Shown here: positions 29,978 to 39,063 of the stretch, in pieces | Layout: each line of letters starts with the position of its first letter | Numbering within the stretch: position 1 is the stretch's first letter | Source: Alkalihalobacillus pseudalcaliphilus | Lineage (GTDB): Bacteria > Bacillota > Bacilli > Bacillales > Bacillaceae_D | Direction: 5' to 3' | DNA length: 45,702 nucleotides | Assembly (NCBI GenBank): GCA_001038565.1 | Contig: LFJO01000005.1 | Location: forward strand, 1-45,702 | Position numbers and translations under genes: made by a program | Notes under the pieces: model-generated | Database searches by the model: none | The model's input: only the letters and a program-made list of their open reading frames with translations | Told to the model about the DNA's origin: nothing

Positions 29978-32900
29978 GCTTAACAACGAAATTATGCAAC
30001 GCAATGACCACGGAGCACTTCAATTCGAAAAGGATTCGGAAGCTGCCCGATCTTATTTCCTCGATTACGTAAATCAAAATACCGTTTTCTTTCACTCCCT
30101 ACGCGAAAAGCTTGATTACCTGCACGAAAATGATTACTACGAAACAGAACTTCTCGACTCATACACGTTCAACGATATTAAATCCGTTTACCAAGCCGCA
30201 TACGAATTTAAATTCCGATTCCCTTCGTTTATGTCCGCGTTCAAATTCTATAATGATTACGCACTCAAGACAAATGACGGCTCGAAGATTCTCGAGCGAT
30301 ATGAGGACCGCGTGAGTATTAATGCGTTGTTCTTCGGCAATGGGGACACGGCAAAAGCTCTCGAATTTGTCCGATTAATGATGCGTCAAGAATACCAGCC
30401 AGCAACTCCGACTTTCTTGAACGCAGGGCGTAAGCGTCGAGGAGAGTTAGTATCGTGTTTCTTATTAGAGGTCGGCGACTCCCTTAACGATATTAGCCGC
30501 GCGATAGATATGTCGATGCAACTATCGAAAGTGGGCGGCGGGGTATCTCTTAATTTATCGAAGATCCGCGCGAAAGGGGAAGCGATAAAAGGTGTAGAAG
30601 GGGCGACTAAAGGCGTTGTTGGCGTGATGAAGTTACTTGACCACTCGTTCCGTTACGCCGACCAAATGGGACAACGTAGAGGTTCGGGGGCGGCTTACCT
30701 TAACGTATTCCACGCGGATATTAACGACTTTCTTGATACGAAGAAGATTTCCGCGGACGAGGACGTCCGAGTCAAAACGCTTTCGATTGGCGTAGTGATA
30801 CCCGACAAATTTATCGAATTGGCTTGTGAAGATAAGCCTGCTTACGTATTTTATCCGCATACCGTCCACAAAGCTTACGGAGAGTATCTCGATGAACTTG
30901 ATATGGACGAGATGTACGACACGCTCGTTAATGATTCGCGAGTTCGTAAAGACCAAATTAATCCGCGAAAGCTACTTCAAAAGATGGCGGTCATTCGTAC
31001 TGAGTCCGGATATCCCTACATGATGTTTAGCGGAAATGTGAACGAAGCTCACGCACTTGACGGGAAGGTAAAGTTTTCCAATTTGTGTTCAGAGGTCCTC
31101 AATTTATCGGAAGTCAGCGAGTATAACGATTACGGGGAAGAAGACGTAATCCGTAAGGATATTTCGTGTAATCTCGGCTCTTTGAACATTGCCAACGTTA
31201 TGAAACACGGAACTATCGGCAACACCGTAAGCCTTGCTATTGACGCCTTAACTCGCGTAGTTAATGAAACAAATATCGTTAATGCTCCGGCGGTTGCCAA
31301 TGCGAATCGCACGATGCGTTCCGTAGGACTTGGCGCGATGAATCTGCACGGTTACTTGGCGCAAAATGGAATTGCGTATGAGTCCGACGAGGCTTTAGAT
31401 TTCGCAAACACGTTCTTTGCAGCGGTAAACTACTGGACATTAAGACGCTCTATGGAGCTAGCGCGTGAGACAGATTCGACTTTTGACGGGTTCGAGCGTT
31501 CTAAATATGCGGACGGCTCATACTTCCGCGACTATTACGATTATGATACGGAATTTAATCCTCAAACGGAAAAAGTAGCGAAATTATTCGCAGCTATCAA
31601 CTTACCTACCGTTTACGATTGGGCGGAGCTTTCCGAGAACGTGAAGAAGTACGGACTTTATCATTCGTTAGTTACTAGCGACTTCCTATAGTAATGTAGG
31701 TCGAAAACGGGTTAAATTGCTGGGACTCCCTAAAGACTATAGAGCTACAACGTAGTCGGAAACGACAAGCGTGATAGCGGTCGAAAGACAGAAAAAATCT
31801 ATAGTATGGCGTATGTCAAAAGCTAACCGCTAAAGCAATGGGAAATCAGCAGCGAAACGCCTAATAGGCGAACGTTCAACGACTATAATACCCGAACCCT
31901 CCGAAAGTAGAAAGGCTCCGATGTTCGAAGTAAGGGATTATTCTCATAGAAAGTCTATTAAACTTATAAACACAACTTGTATTATTTGTTTGAGAGATTT
32001 TAAAATTCCTAAAACCAATAAAGGACAAATTATTACATGTTGCGCATATTGCTCATCAGTTGCTATTACCTTAAGGAAAGTAAAAGGGAGTTATTATCTA
32101 TGTTCTATGTGCGACAAAGCTATATTTAGAACTCCTAATAAGGTGAGTAATGTGGAGAGAGTTTATTGTAGTAAAACATGTGCCAACTTAGGTTGGAAAC
32201 ACTTATCAATTAGAAGAGGTATAGGTAAAAAATACTATGGTTCAAATTGGTTAGAACAAAGAAGAAGATGTCGCGATAGGGATAATTATAGATGTGTAGA
32301 CTGTGGAATTACTGAAAATGAGTATGAAAAAGAGATGTCCGTCCACCATGTTATACCTTTTGTTTATTTCAGCGACTATAAAGAGGCGAATAAACTTTCT
32401 AACTTAGTTTCAGTATGCGAGGACTGTCACAGAGTTAGACACAGCGGTGAAGGACATCCATCAAAATTCAATGTAAATAAAATTGTAACTCATTATACTC
32501 CTACAGTCAAGATGCAACAGAAAGAGAAAGCCCAAGAAGTTTATAGTCTTTTAATAAATACCGACAAAACACTTGCTGAAATATCCCGGGAAACTGGAAT
32601 GTCCTATTCAGGTGTTAGGAGAATTTATTGTGGAAAGCGATGGAAAACTTTATATAAAGTGCCTGCTAATATCACAAACAGACGACGTTGTCTAAGAGAC
32701 TAACTAAAATCTTTCGGAGGGTTATGGTATAGTCTACTCCCTTAAAAATACGCCGAAAGGCGGGGTATCGAGGATAGAACTGCAATCGCACCTACGGGAT
32801 CGATAAGTTACGTTCAGTCAGCAACCGCGTCAGTCATGCCAATAATGGAACGCGTTGAGGAGCGGACATACGGCAACAGTAAAACGTACTACCCAATGCC

Positions 32901-33156
32901 CGGACTTTCGCCACAAACGTGGTTTCTATATAAAGAGGCTTACGATATGGATATGTTCAAAGTCGTCGACCTTATCGCGACCATTCAAAAGCATGTCGAC
33001 CAGGGCATTAGTTTTACGTTGTTCCTTCGCGACACCATGACGACTCGCGACCTTAATCGAATTGACCTGTACGCCCACCATAAAGGCATTAAGACGCTCT
33101 ATTACGCGAGAACGAAAGATACGACACAGGAAACTTGTTTAAGTTGTGTAGTTTAA
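29961..33156 (+). CDS. nrdE: Ribonucleotide reductase class Ib large subunit NrdE, interrupted by a group I intron
   Basis: Reading joins 29961-31683 to 32774-33156: 701 residues, the normal NrdE length. Start TTG with AAAGGATG upstream. Motifs include PATPTFLNAGRKRRGEL, SCFLLEVGDSL, FSNLCSEVLN (catalytic N-x-C-x-E), NLGSLNIANV and, in the second exon, AIAPTGSISYVQ, ERTYGN and a C-terminal CLSC redox pair. Without splicing, translation stops after ten irrelevant codons at 31689-31691 and loses the PTGS region, so splicing is essential. The join restores YRTAIAPTGS, which matches YRLAIAPTQS in bacterial NrdE. Makes dNDPs for phage DNA synthesis with NrdI and NrdF. Confidence 0.92.
31684..32773 (+). 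mobile_element. Group I intron in nrdE with HNH endonuclease ORF
   Basis: 1,090 bp. P1: CGACTT (31679-31684) with AGGTCG (31698-31703), where U31683-G31699 is the wobble that marks the 5' splice site. P3: CGGGT (31708-31712) with ACCCG (31890-31894). P4: TGCTG (31718) with CAGCA (31847). P7: GACTATA (31881-31887) with TATAGTC (32728-32734). P8: a perfect 13-bp helix (31895-31907 with 32711-32723), whose loop holds the HNH gene. The last intron base is G32773. Introns in SPbeta-type phage nrdE/nrdF genes are known. Splice junctions are inferred from P1 and frame. Confidence 0.85.
31921..32703 (+). CDS. Intron-encoded HNH homing endonuclease
   Basis: 260 residues inside the P8 loop of the nrdE intron. 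N-terminal zinc-binding pairs (CIICLRDF, CAYCSS, CSMCDKA, CSKTCA) are followed by the HNH domain at about residues 115-175: CVDCGITENE, EMSVHHVIPF, SVCEDCHRVRHSG. The C-terminus (KTLAEISRETGMSYSGVRRIYCGKRW) is a DNA-binding helix-turn-helix repeat of the NUMOD type. It should cut intronless nrdE alleles and promote intron spread. AT-rich relative to nrdE, as usual for mobile introns. Confidence 0.9.
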   Translation: MFEVRDYSHRKSIKLINTTCIICLRDFKIPKTNKGQIITCCAYCSSVAITLRKVKGSYYLCSMCDKAIFRTPNKVSNVERVYCSKTCANLGWKHLSIRRGIGKKYYGSNWLEQRRRCRDRDNYRCVDCGITENEYEKEMSVHHVIPFVYFSDYKEANKLSNLVSVCEDCHRVRHSGEGHPSKFNVNKIVTHYTPTVKMQQKEKAQEVYSLLINTDKTLAEISRETGMSYSGVRRIYCGKRWKTLYKVPANITNRRRCLRD

Positions 33157-33174
33157 CGAAAAGGAGTCGATTAT

Positions 33175-34152
33175 TTGACGCAGACATTTACTGCCGCCAA
33201 CTGGGCGCAATCAGACGATAGTTTCACGCAGATGTTTTACGAGCAAAACGTTCGCCAATTTTGGCTACCGGAGGAGATTTCGCTTAACGGCGACCTCCTT
33301 ACGTGGAAGTCTTTATCCGAGGCAGAGAAGCAGACGTATAACCGCGTGCTTGGCGGGCTTACGCTACTTGACACGATTCAAGGAAATGTCGGCATGACGA
33401 GGATTTCCGAAGCGGTTAGCGGACACCAACGAAAAGCCGTGCTTAACTTTATGGCGATGATGGAAAACGCGGTCCATGCGAAATCTTATTCGAATATTTT
33501 CCTCACGCTTGCTAGTCGAGAAGAAATAGACGAGATATTCCGCTGGGTCGAGGACAATCCGCACTTACAACGTAAAGCCCACATTGTCGCGGACTATTAC
33601 GAAGCATTGGAAGGGGAGGGAACGGATGAGATTACCTTATACAAGGCTTTAGTTGCTTCTGTTATGCTCGAAGGCTTTCTGTTCTACTCCGGATTTTATT
33701 ACCCGCTTCTACTCGCGGGGCAAGGTAAGCTCATGAATAGTGGGGAGATTATCTCACTTATAATTCGCGACGAGTCGATTCACTCGGTATACGTGGGCCT
33801 ACTGGCGCAGGAAATTCACAATCGTCAATCAGACGTTAAAAAAGCGGAATTACAAGATTTTACGACGCAATTGTTAGATGAACTATACGTGAATGAGGTA
33901 ACGTACACTAACGAGCTTTACGCAGACATCGGACTAGAACACGACGTCCGCAAGTTTCTACAGTATAACGCGAATAAGGCTCTCGCCAACTTAGGATTTC
34001 AGCCACATTTTTCGGAAGTTAAGCCGAACCCTATCGTTATGAACGGGTTGAGTACGCAAACAAATTCGTGGGACTTTTTCTCGCTGAAAGGTTCCGCGTA
34101 TAAAAAAGCTATTGCGGAAGAGTTACGAGACGACGACTTCATATTCGAATAA
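33175..34152 (+). CDS. nrdF: Ribonucleotide reductase class Ib small subunit NrdF
   Basis: 325 residues from TTG with AAAAGGAG upstream. The ferritin-like metal ligands are seen in DTIQGN (D), [11 protein letters not shown] (ExxH), [11 protein letters not shown] (E) and [13 protein letters not shown] (ExxH), and the radical Tyr should be in the HAKSYSNIF segment. Forms the active complex with NrdE; its cofactor is loaded with help from NrdI. No intron here, in contrast to SPbeta-type phages that carry one in this gene. Confidence 0.93.
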   Translation: MTQTFTAANWAQSDDSFTQMFYEQNVRQFWLPEEISLNGDLLTWKSLSEAEKQTYNRVLGGLTLLDTIQGNVGMTRISEAVSGHQRKAVLNFMAMMENAVHAKSYSNIFLTLASREEIDEIFRWVEDNPHLQRKAHIVADYYEALEGEGTDEITLYKALVASVMLEGFLFYSGFYYPLLLAGQGKLMNSGEIISLIIRDESIHSVYVGLLAQEIHNRQSDVKKAELQDFTTQLLDELYVNEVTYTNELYADIGLEHDVRKFLQYNANKALANLGFQPHFSEVKPNPIVMNGLSTQTNSWDFFSLKGSAYKKAIAEELRDDDFIFE

Positions 34153-34166
34153 GGAGCGATGACATT

Positions 34167-34820
34167 ATGCCATTACCAAAAGATTCGCTATTCTATGGAT
34201 TCGCGGAAAAGTTAACGGACGAGCAACGAATTTACATCGACTCTATATTCGATAACCGCTTGACTATCGTAAACGCGCGCTCGGGCACCGGTAAGACGAC
34301 ATTGGCGGTAGGATCGGCGAAGATCATCGGCAAACCGTTGGTTTACGTATTCTCGCCGGTCGAGGAGGGCAAGATGGGATTCCGACCGGGCACGCAGCAG
34401 GAAAAAGAGGCGGAATATTGCCAGCCGCTAAAGGACGCCTTGCTCGAAATCAACGAAAACCCGTCGCAAGTCATTTTCGACGAATCAAATATCGACCAAT
34501 TGAAGGCGGGCCACGTTTGGGTATATCCGAAGTCGCACGTATTTGCGCGTGGCACGAACATAAAGGACTCGACGGTCATTATCGAGGAATCGCAGAACTT
34601 TACGCGCGGCGAATTAAAGAAGCTACTAACGCGCATTCACGATTCATGTACCGTAATCATGATCGGACACGACGGTCAATGCGACCTACCTAACGCGAGC
34701 AAGTCGGGGTTCGTGCCTTATCTCGACCATTTCCGCGACGAGCCTTACGCAAAGGTATGTGAGCTAACGGTTAATTTCCGCGGTAAGTTGGCACAAAAGG
34801 CGGACGAGTTAACGTGGTGA
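34167..34820 (+). CDS. PhoH-like ATPase
   Basis: 217 residues. Walker A ARSGTGKTTLA (residues 37-47), Walker B TVIIEESQN (near 132), and IMIGHDGQCDLP (sensor) with a final VNFRGKL arginine motif are the PhoH family core. PhoH proteins are common in phage genomes and are thought to act as RNA/DNA helicase-like ATPases, but their phage role is unsettled. Its stop overlaps the GTG start of the methyltransferase. Confidence 0.88.
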   Translation: MPLPKDSLFYGFAEKLTDEQRIYIDSIFDNRLTIVNARSGTGKTTLAVGSAKIIGKPLVYVFSPVEEGKMGFRPGTQQEKEAEYCQPLKDALLEINENPSQVIFDESNIDQLKAGHVWVYPKSHVFARGTNIKDSTVIIEESQNFTRGELKKLLTRIHDSCTVIMIGHDGQCDLPNASKSGFVPYLDHFRDEPYAKVCELTVNFRGKLAQKADELTW

Positions 34821-35248
34821 GTCCGGTAATGTTTTCGTCCGCCACCGACAAATGGGCGACACCGCCCGACTTTTTCGCGAAACTAGACGCAGAATTTAAC
34901 TTCATGTTAGACGCAGCCGCCGACGCAACCAACGCAAAGTGTGCCCGCTATTTTACCGCCGAGGACGACGGCTTGACGCAAGACTGGGCGGGCGAAACGG
35001 TATGGCTCAATCCGCCTTATGGTCGCGGAATTACCGGCAAGTGGATGCGTAAAGCCTACGAGGAATCGCGGAAAGGGGCAACGGTCGTGTGCCTCGTTCC
35101 CGCCCGCACAGATACGCGGTGGTTTCACGATTACGTGCTAGGTAAATCCGAAATTAGATTCGTTAAAGGGAGGCTAAAGTTCGGAGGCTCGAAGAGTGGT
35201 GCGCCTTTTCCGTCCATAGTCGTAATATACCGAGGGGAGACGATTTAA
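34814..35248 (+). CDS. Phage N6-adenine DNA methyltransferase (Dam type)
   Basis: 144 residues from GTG 34814. Matches the short phage Dam-like family: DKWATPPDFFAKLDAEFNF at the start, LDAAADATNAKC, ETVWLNPPYGRGITGKWM with the catalytic NPPY, and VCLVPARTDTRWFH. It methylates adenine at an unknown target sequence, probably to protect phage DNA. No cognate restriction gene is near. TAATG overlap with the next gene. Confidence 0.9.
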   Translation: MVSPVMFSSATDKWATPPDFFAKLDAEFNFMLDAAADATNAKCARYFTAEDDGLTQDWAGETVWLNPPYGRGITGKWMRKAYEESRKGATVVCLVPARTDTRWFHDYVLGKSEIRFVKGRLKFGGSKSGAPFPSIVVIYRGETI

Positions 35249-35445
35249 TGGAATTATATATCGTTGCTTTAGTTGATGATAACGGAAACGTCGAAGGCTT
35301 TCCAAAAGGTGGCGGGTCGTCCTCGCCTTCATTTATACGAGCCTTCGAATCTAAGTCTAGCGCGAAAAGGTCGGCAAGCCGTTTAAACTTCGCGCCAGCT
35401 AACGTAAAAGTAATCCGCGTCACAGATTACGAGGAGGTCGAGTAA
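35248..35445 (+). CDS. Hypothetical small protein
   Basis: 65 residues. A short beta-rich N-terminus (LYIVALVDDNGNVEGFPKGGG), a Ser-rich turn, then KSSAKRSASRLNF and a final VKVIRVTDYEEVE strand. A ferredoxin-like small fold is likely. Not recognised. Confidence 0.65.
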   Translation: MELYIVALVDDNGNVEGFPKGGGSSSPSFIRAFESKSSAKRSASRLNFAPANVKVIRVTDYEEVE

Positions 35446-35811
35446 ATGCGACCAATCGATTACATTACCGAAAGCTACGCGCTAAAAGGAGCGGATAATA
35501 TGACGCAAACAGAGAAAATCGTACAATGGGCGGTCGACCGCAATTTACACACGGCTAGCCCCGATAAACAAATGCTGAAATTGGTCGAAGAATTAGGCGA
35601 ATTAGCCGAAGGTATGGCGAAAGGAAAGCCGGAGCAAGTGGCGGACTCAATTGGCGACATTTACGTCGTGCTTACGATTCTATCAACGCAACTCGGCATA
35701 GATATCGAAGAATGTATCGCGTTGGCTTACGACGAAATAAAAGACCGCAAAGGACGCATGATTGACGGGGTTTTCGTAAAGGAAGCGGACTTGCCGAAGG
35801 AGGGCGATTAA
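35446..35811 (+). CDS. MazG-like nucleotide pyrophosphohydrolase
   Basis: 121 residues from ATG 35446, which directly follows the previous stop with GGAGG upstream; ATG 35500 also has a good site (AAAGGAG) and would fit the usual family length better. The all-alpha NTP-PPase signature is clear: KLVEELGELAEGM (ExxE) and DSIGDIYVVL (SxGDxxxxL). Enzymes of this type hydrolyse (d)NTPs or alarmones; in phages they may adjust nucleotide pools or blunt ppGpp signalling. Confidence 0.85.
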   Translation: MRPIDYITESYALKGADNMTQTEKIVQWAVDRNLHTASPDKQMLKLVEELGELAEGMAKGKPEQVADSIGDIYVVLTILSTQLGIDIEECIALAYDEIKDRKGRMIDGVFVKEADLPKEGD

Positions 35812-36068
35812 TGCTAGATTTCATTCGTTTACGTAACCGACCGGAACCATTTGCGAATTTGCTCGCGCGAAGAATTGAAGAAATCTACGAATCTACGGAC
35901 GACGCTACCACAAGGTCATCGTTACTAGACCTCGCGAAAGAGTTTGACGAAAATCTAGGCGAAAAGATGTTTTCAGAATCAGAGATCGACGCTGCTTACG
36001 AGGACGGGCACAATGCCGGTTATTCCGAAGGTTATGCAGACGCGGAGTTGCTTATAGGAGACGAATAG
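35811..36068 (+). CDS. Hypothetical acidic protein
   Basis: 85 residues, acidic, with a Tyr/Gly-rich ending (YEDGHNAGYSEGYADAELL) that looks like the DGxxAGYxxGYxD repeats of small phage proteins. GAAGGAGG upstream, start overlapping the previous stop (TAATG). Not recognised. Confidence 0.65.
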   Translation: MLDFIRLRNRPEPFANLLARRIEEIYESTDDATTRSSLLDLAKEFDENLGEKMFSESEIDAAYEDGHNAGYSEGYADAELLIGDE

Positions 36069-36080
36069 GAGGACGGTTTT

Positions 36081-36608
36081 ATCGCAAACCACATCGTAAC
36101 AGCGTTAGCATTCGCAGCTATGACGACAAACTTATTATTCGCGGAGGTGACATCTGATGTTGACGGGTACGGAACGGGAAGATCTTCGGGAGCTGAGCAC
36201 GACACTAGCAAACATTCCGAGACGGTCGGGGAAAACGGTAATGTACGAAGTGGCGATGATGAGGGCGTTGTACTTAACCGCGAAAGCGAAGGCTGGCAAA
36301 CGTTTGAAGCCACCGCATATACCGCCGACTGCCACGGATGCATCGGAATAACGAAATCGGGCGTAGACGTGCGGGACACTACGCATTACCGCGGGCTACG
36401 AGTTATCGCGGTCGACACGGCGGTTATACCGCTTGGCTCGACGGTGGAAATCCGTTACGCAGATGGCACGACCGAGCGGGCAACGGCGGAAGATATTGGC
36501 GGGACCATTCGCGGAAACAAAATCGACATACTGCGGTCAAGCTACGGTAAGGCGATTGAGTTTGGCAGGCAGGACGTAGAAATACGCGTGATTGACGAAA
36601 ATAATTAG
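36081..36608 (+). CDS. 3D-domain protein with N-terminal membrane/export signal
   Basis: 175 residues from ATC 36081, which has GGAGG (36068-36072) 8 bp upstream; no ATG, GTG or TTG in this frame lies between the ribosome site and ATG 36120. The N-terminus (ANHIVTALAFAAMTTNLLFA) is hydrophobic. Residues 27-70 form a Ser/Gly/Asp/Glu linker. Residues 73-172 are the 3D domain (ATAYTADC, IAVDTAVIPLGS, DIGGTIRGNKIDIL) named for three Asp; this double-psi barrel occurs in peptidoglycan-cleaving enzymes. A cell-wall role is likely. A second ORF is nested in the linker. Confidence 0.82.
   Translation: MANHIVTALAFAAMTTNLLFAEVTSDVDGYGTGRSSGAEHDTSKHSETVGENGNVRSGDDEGVVLNRESEGWQTFEATAYTADCHGCIGITKSGVDVRDTTHYRGLRVIAVDTAVIPLGSTVEIRYADGTTERATAEDIGGTIRGNKIDILRSSYGKAIEFGRQDVEIRVIDENN
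36157..36351 (+). CDS. Candidate nested gene inside the 3D-domain gene
   Basis: 64 residues in another frame, starting at ATG 36157 with a perfect ribosome site (GGAGGTGA from 36142). The product is helical and basic, MLTGTEREDLRELSTTLANI to KAKAGKRLKPP. It covers exactly the low-complexity linker of the host gene, where overprinting would do least harm. No family recognised. Could be a true overlapping gene (like Rz1 inside Rz) or a chance ORF. Confidence 0.45.
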   Translation: MLTGTEREDLRELSTTLANIPRRSGKTVMYEVAMMRALYLTAKAKAGKRLKPPHIPPTATDASE

Positions 36609-36626
36609 CGAAAAGGGGCGATTTGA

Positions 36627-37034
36627 ATGGCGAAGGGTAAAACGCACGTAATTGACGGAGTGGAATACGTAGAGGTCGAACGTGAGGCGAAGGTTGGCGA
36701 GAAGGTTATCATCGTTGACGCATGGGATTACGAGGACTATAAAAACGGAGAAATCTACGAGATGATTGAGGACGAAGATGGAGACGCATCAACTCCGAAA
36801 GGGTGGGCGTCATCAAGCGAATATCGCGTACTCGAACCAGTTGAACAAGCGGAATCTTCCCCGGACGTTTACGACTTACTCGCCAATCTCGCGGCTAGAG
36901 TGAGCGAATTAGAGAAACGCGTTGACGAAGCGGAAAAACGCGGAAAGGTGACGGTCGAGCTAGACGCGAAGTTGGTATCGAGGTTAGTCGCGGGGGCATT
37001 AGAGCGCGAAAGTAGAGGAGGCGGTTTACGATGA
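36627..37034 (+). CDS. SH3/KOW-like repeat protein, short paralogue
   Basis: 135 residues. Residues 1-70 hold one SH3-like segment (YVEVEREAKVGEKVIIVDAWDYEDYKNGEIYEM), similar to those at 21351 and 22587. Residues 75-135 are a coiled coil (DLLANLAARVSELEKRVDEAEKRG) ending in EE/SRGGG. Probably oligomeric. Overlaps the next gene by 4 bp. Confidence 0.7.
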   Translation: MAKGKTHVIDGVEYVEVEREAKVGEKVIIVDAWDYEDYKNGEIYEMIEDEDGDASTPKGWASSSEYRVLEPVEQAESSPDVYDLLANLAARVSELEKRVDEAEKRGKVTVELDAKLVSRLVAGALERESRGGGLR

Positions 37035-37192
37035 CGAAAATTAAAGTTCGTATGTTAAAGGACTATTATAAAGAAGGCGGTAAGCACGAGGTTTGGTGGG
37101 CTGGGGACATTCGCGAAATTGACGAAATAACCGATCAAGTTAACGTTGACTACTTGGAGGAATCCGGATTTATCGAAAGGATTGAGGAGTAA
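37031..37192 (+). CDS. Hypothetical small protein
   Basis: 53 residues (MTKIKVRMLKDYYKEGGKHE..ERIEE). Pattern of a short SH3-like or KOW-like unit: KVRMLKDYY, WWAGDIREI. The stop overlaps the start of the kinase gene (TAATG). It may be a single-domain cousin of the preceding repeat protein. Confidence 0.65.
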   Translation: MTKIKVRMLKDYYKEGGKHEVWWAGDIREIDEITDQVNVDYLEESGFIERIEE

Positions 37193-37743
37193 TGAAATTC
37201 GTTTTAACCGGCAAGCTCCGCAGTGGAAAGGACACGGTCGCCGAAATTCTCGTCAGCAAGTACGGCTTTACCCGCTATGCATTCGGCGACGCGCTCAAAC
37301 GGCAAGCTCACGCCCTATTTCCGTGGGTGCCGGCTGAACCGAAGCCTCGCGCGTTATATCAATTTATGAACGTCATGCGCGACTATGACCCCGACGTATG
37401 GGTGCGCCATCTATTCGACCGATTAGCCGCCGACCAAGCCGGGCGACAACGGGCAGGGTTTGCGCCAATCGCGCCGGTCATTACGGACGCTCGCCAAGCG
37501 AACGAGGTCGCACGGTGTCAAGCGGAAGGATTTACGGTCATACACGTGGTCGCGGACGAGGTTACACGGCTAGAGCGCGCAAAGGCAACCGGAGACGACT
37601 TCGACCCCGCAGCGCTAAGGCACATAACGGAAACGCAGTTAGACGAATTGCCCGCCGACTATTACGTCGATAACGGGGCAGGTATCACGCTGGCGGAGTT
37701 AGAGGCGCAAGTGGACGAGATTATTCGAAAGGTGCGTGGTTAG
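37192..37743 (+). CDS. Deoxynucleoside monophosphate kinase-like protein
   Basis: 183 residues. P-loop LTGKLRSGKDTVAEIL at the N-terminus, then YGFTRYAFGDALKRQA and PVITDARQANEVARCQ, then VIHVVADEVTRLERA. This follows phage dNMP kinases (T4 gp1-like). It would convert dNMPs to dNDPs, complementing the ribonucleotide reductase. Directly followed by the cytosine methyltransferase, so a modified nucleotide substrate is conceivable, but no synthase for one is seen. Confidence 0.82.
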   Translation: MKFVLTGKLRSGKDTVAEILVSKYGFTRYAFGDALKRQAHALFPWVPAEPKPRALYQFMNVMRDYDPDVWVRHLFDRLAADQAGRQRAGFAPIAPVITDARQANEVARCQAEGFTVIHVVADEVTRLERAKATGDDFDPAALRHITETQLDELPADYYVDNGAGITLAELEAQVDEIIRKVRG

Positions 37744-39063
37744 GTGACGTTTAAATATATCGAATTATTCGCCGGAATTGGCGGGTTTAGGCAAGCGCTC
37801 GACAATGCGGGCGGAGAGTGTGTATTCGCGTCAGAAATCGATAAATTCGCACAACAGGCGTACTCCGCGCTATATGGCGATGACCATTTACACGGAGACA
37901 TAACGCAAATTGACGAAAAAGACGTACCGGACCATGACGTACTTGTGGGCGGTTTTCCGTGCCAGGCGTTCAGTGTCGCAGGCAAGCGCTTAGGCTTCGC
38001 GGATGAAACGCGCGGAACGTTATTCTTCGAAATTGTCCGTATTATGCGTGAGAAACAGCCGAAGATAGCCGTCTTAGAGAACGTAAAGGGACTCGTTGGT
38101 CACGATAAAGGTAAAACGCTGGACATCGTAGTCACCGCGCTTAACGAAATCGGCTACACCGTAGACTTTTCGGTATTAAACTCGAAATATTTCGGCGTAC
38201 CGCAGAATCGCGAGCGTATTTTTATCGTTGCTGTGCGGGATGACCTCGTAACCCCGGAGGCTTGGCGCATAGAAGGGACGAACGTTGTCGCAAAGGGTAA
38301 GCGTAGAATCGCGCAAATAGACGGAGTAAAGACGTTTAACTTCGAGTACCCGACGCAGAGTGATGTGACGGTAAGGTTACTCGATATCCTGGAAGATAAC
38401 GTGGACGAGCGGTACTACTTGTCGGAGGAGAAGACGGCGAAATTGGTGGCGCAATTAGAAGAACGCGAAGAAGACTCCGATTCAGATTCGCCTACAATGG
38501 TTGGTCATGCGGAACTACGGGGCAATGATTCGATTAAACGCGTTTATTCTCCGGTCGGCGACACGCCGACGTTAACGGCTATGGGCGGAGGTCATCGCGA
38601 GCCGAAAGTCGCCGTGCAAATGAATCGACACGAAATCGGAAGAGAGACGGAATTGTCGCATTGTTTGATGGCCCGAGATTATAAAGGATTCGGTAATCAA
38701 GATATGACGGGAGTTATGGAAACCCGTCCTGTCCTCACGCCCGACCGCGCAGAAAAGCGCCAAAATGGACGCAGATTTAAAGATGACGGCGAGAAGTCGT
38801 TCACTTTAACCGCACAGGATAAACACGGCGTTGCATTGGGTGCTTATCCACGTTACCGCATCCGCAAGCTAACGCCCCTCGAATGCTGGCGACTCCAGGG
38901 ATTTTCCGACCTCGCCCACGAAACGGTCAAAGCGGCGGGCGTATCGGACAGCCAACGATATAAACAAGCGGGCAACGCCGTCACGGTCAACGTAATCGAC
39001 GCGTTAATGCCCGGCTTGCTACGTTACTTATCGGCTCTTCCCGCATCATCGGGCGCCGAATAA
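37744..39063 (+). CDS. C5-cytosine DNA methyltransferase
   Basis: 439 residues from GTG. All major motifs are present: I ELFAGIGGFRQAL, IV VGGFPCQAFSVAGKR with the catalytic Cys, VI LENVKG, VIII NSKYFGVPQNRERIF, a target-recognition region at 190-370, IX RKLTPLECWRLQGF and X KQAGNAVTVNVI. The target sequence cannot be read. No restriction enzyme lies nearby, so it is probably a protective orphan enzyme. Its 3' end overlaps a gene on the opposite strand. Confidence 0.93.
   Translation: MTFKYIELFAGIGGFRQALDNAGGECVFASEIDKFAQQAYSALYGDDHLHGDITQIDEKDVPDHDVLVGGFPCQAFSVAGKRLGFADETRGTLFFEIVRIMREKQPKIAVLENVKGLVGHDKGKTLDIVVTALNEIGYTVDFSVLNSKYFGVPQNRERIFIVAVRDDLVTPEAWRIEGTNVVAKGKRRIAQIDGVKTFNFEYPTQSDVTVRLLDILEDNVDERYYLSEEKTAKLVAQLEEREEDSDSDSPTMVGHAELRGNDSIKRVYSPVGDTPTLTAMGGGHREPKVAVQMNRHEIGRETELSHCLMARDYKGFGNQDMTGVMETRPVLTPDRAEKRQNGRRFKDDGEKSFTLTAQDKHGVALGAYPRYRIRKLTPLECWRLQGFSDLAHETVKAAGVSDSQRYKQAGNAVTVNVIDALMPGLLRYLSALPASSGAE

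Noticed and set aside
31684-31713. Alternative 5' splice site after GGGT at 31712, by analogy to T4 td
   Set aside because: It would leave the in-frame stops TAG TAA in the first exon. GGGT pairs as P3 with ACCCG instead, and the U-G wobble at 31683/31699 gives an in-frame join.
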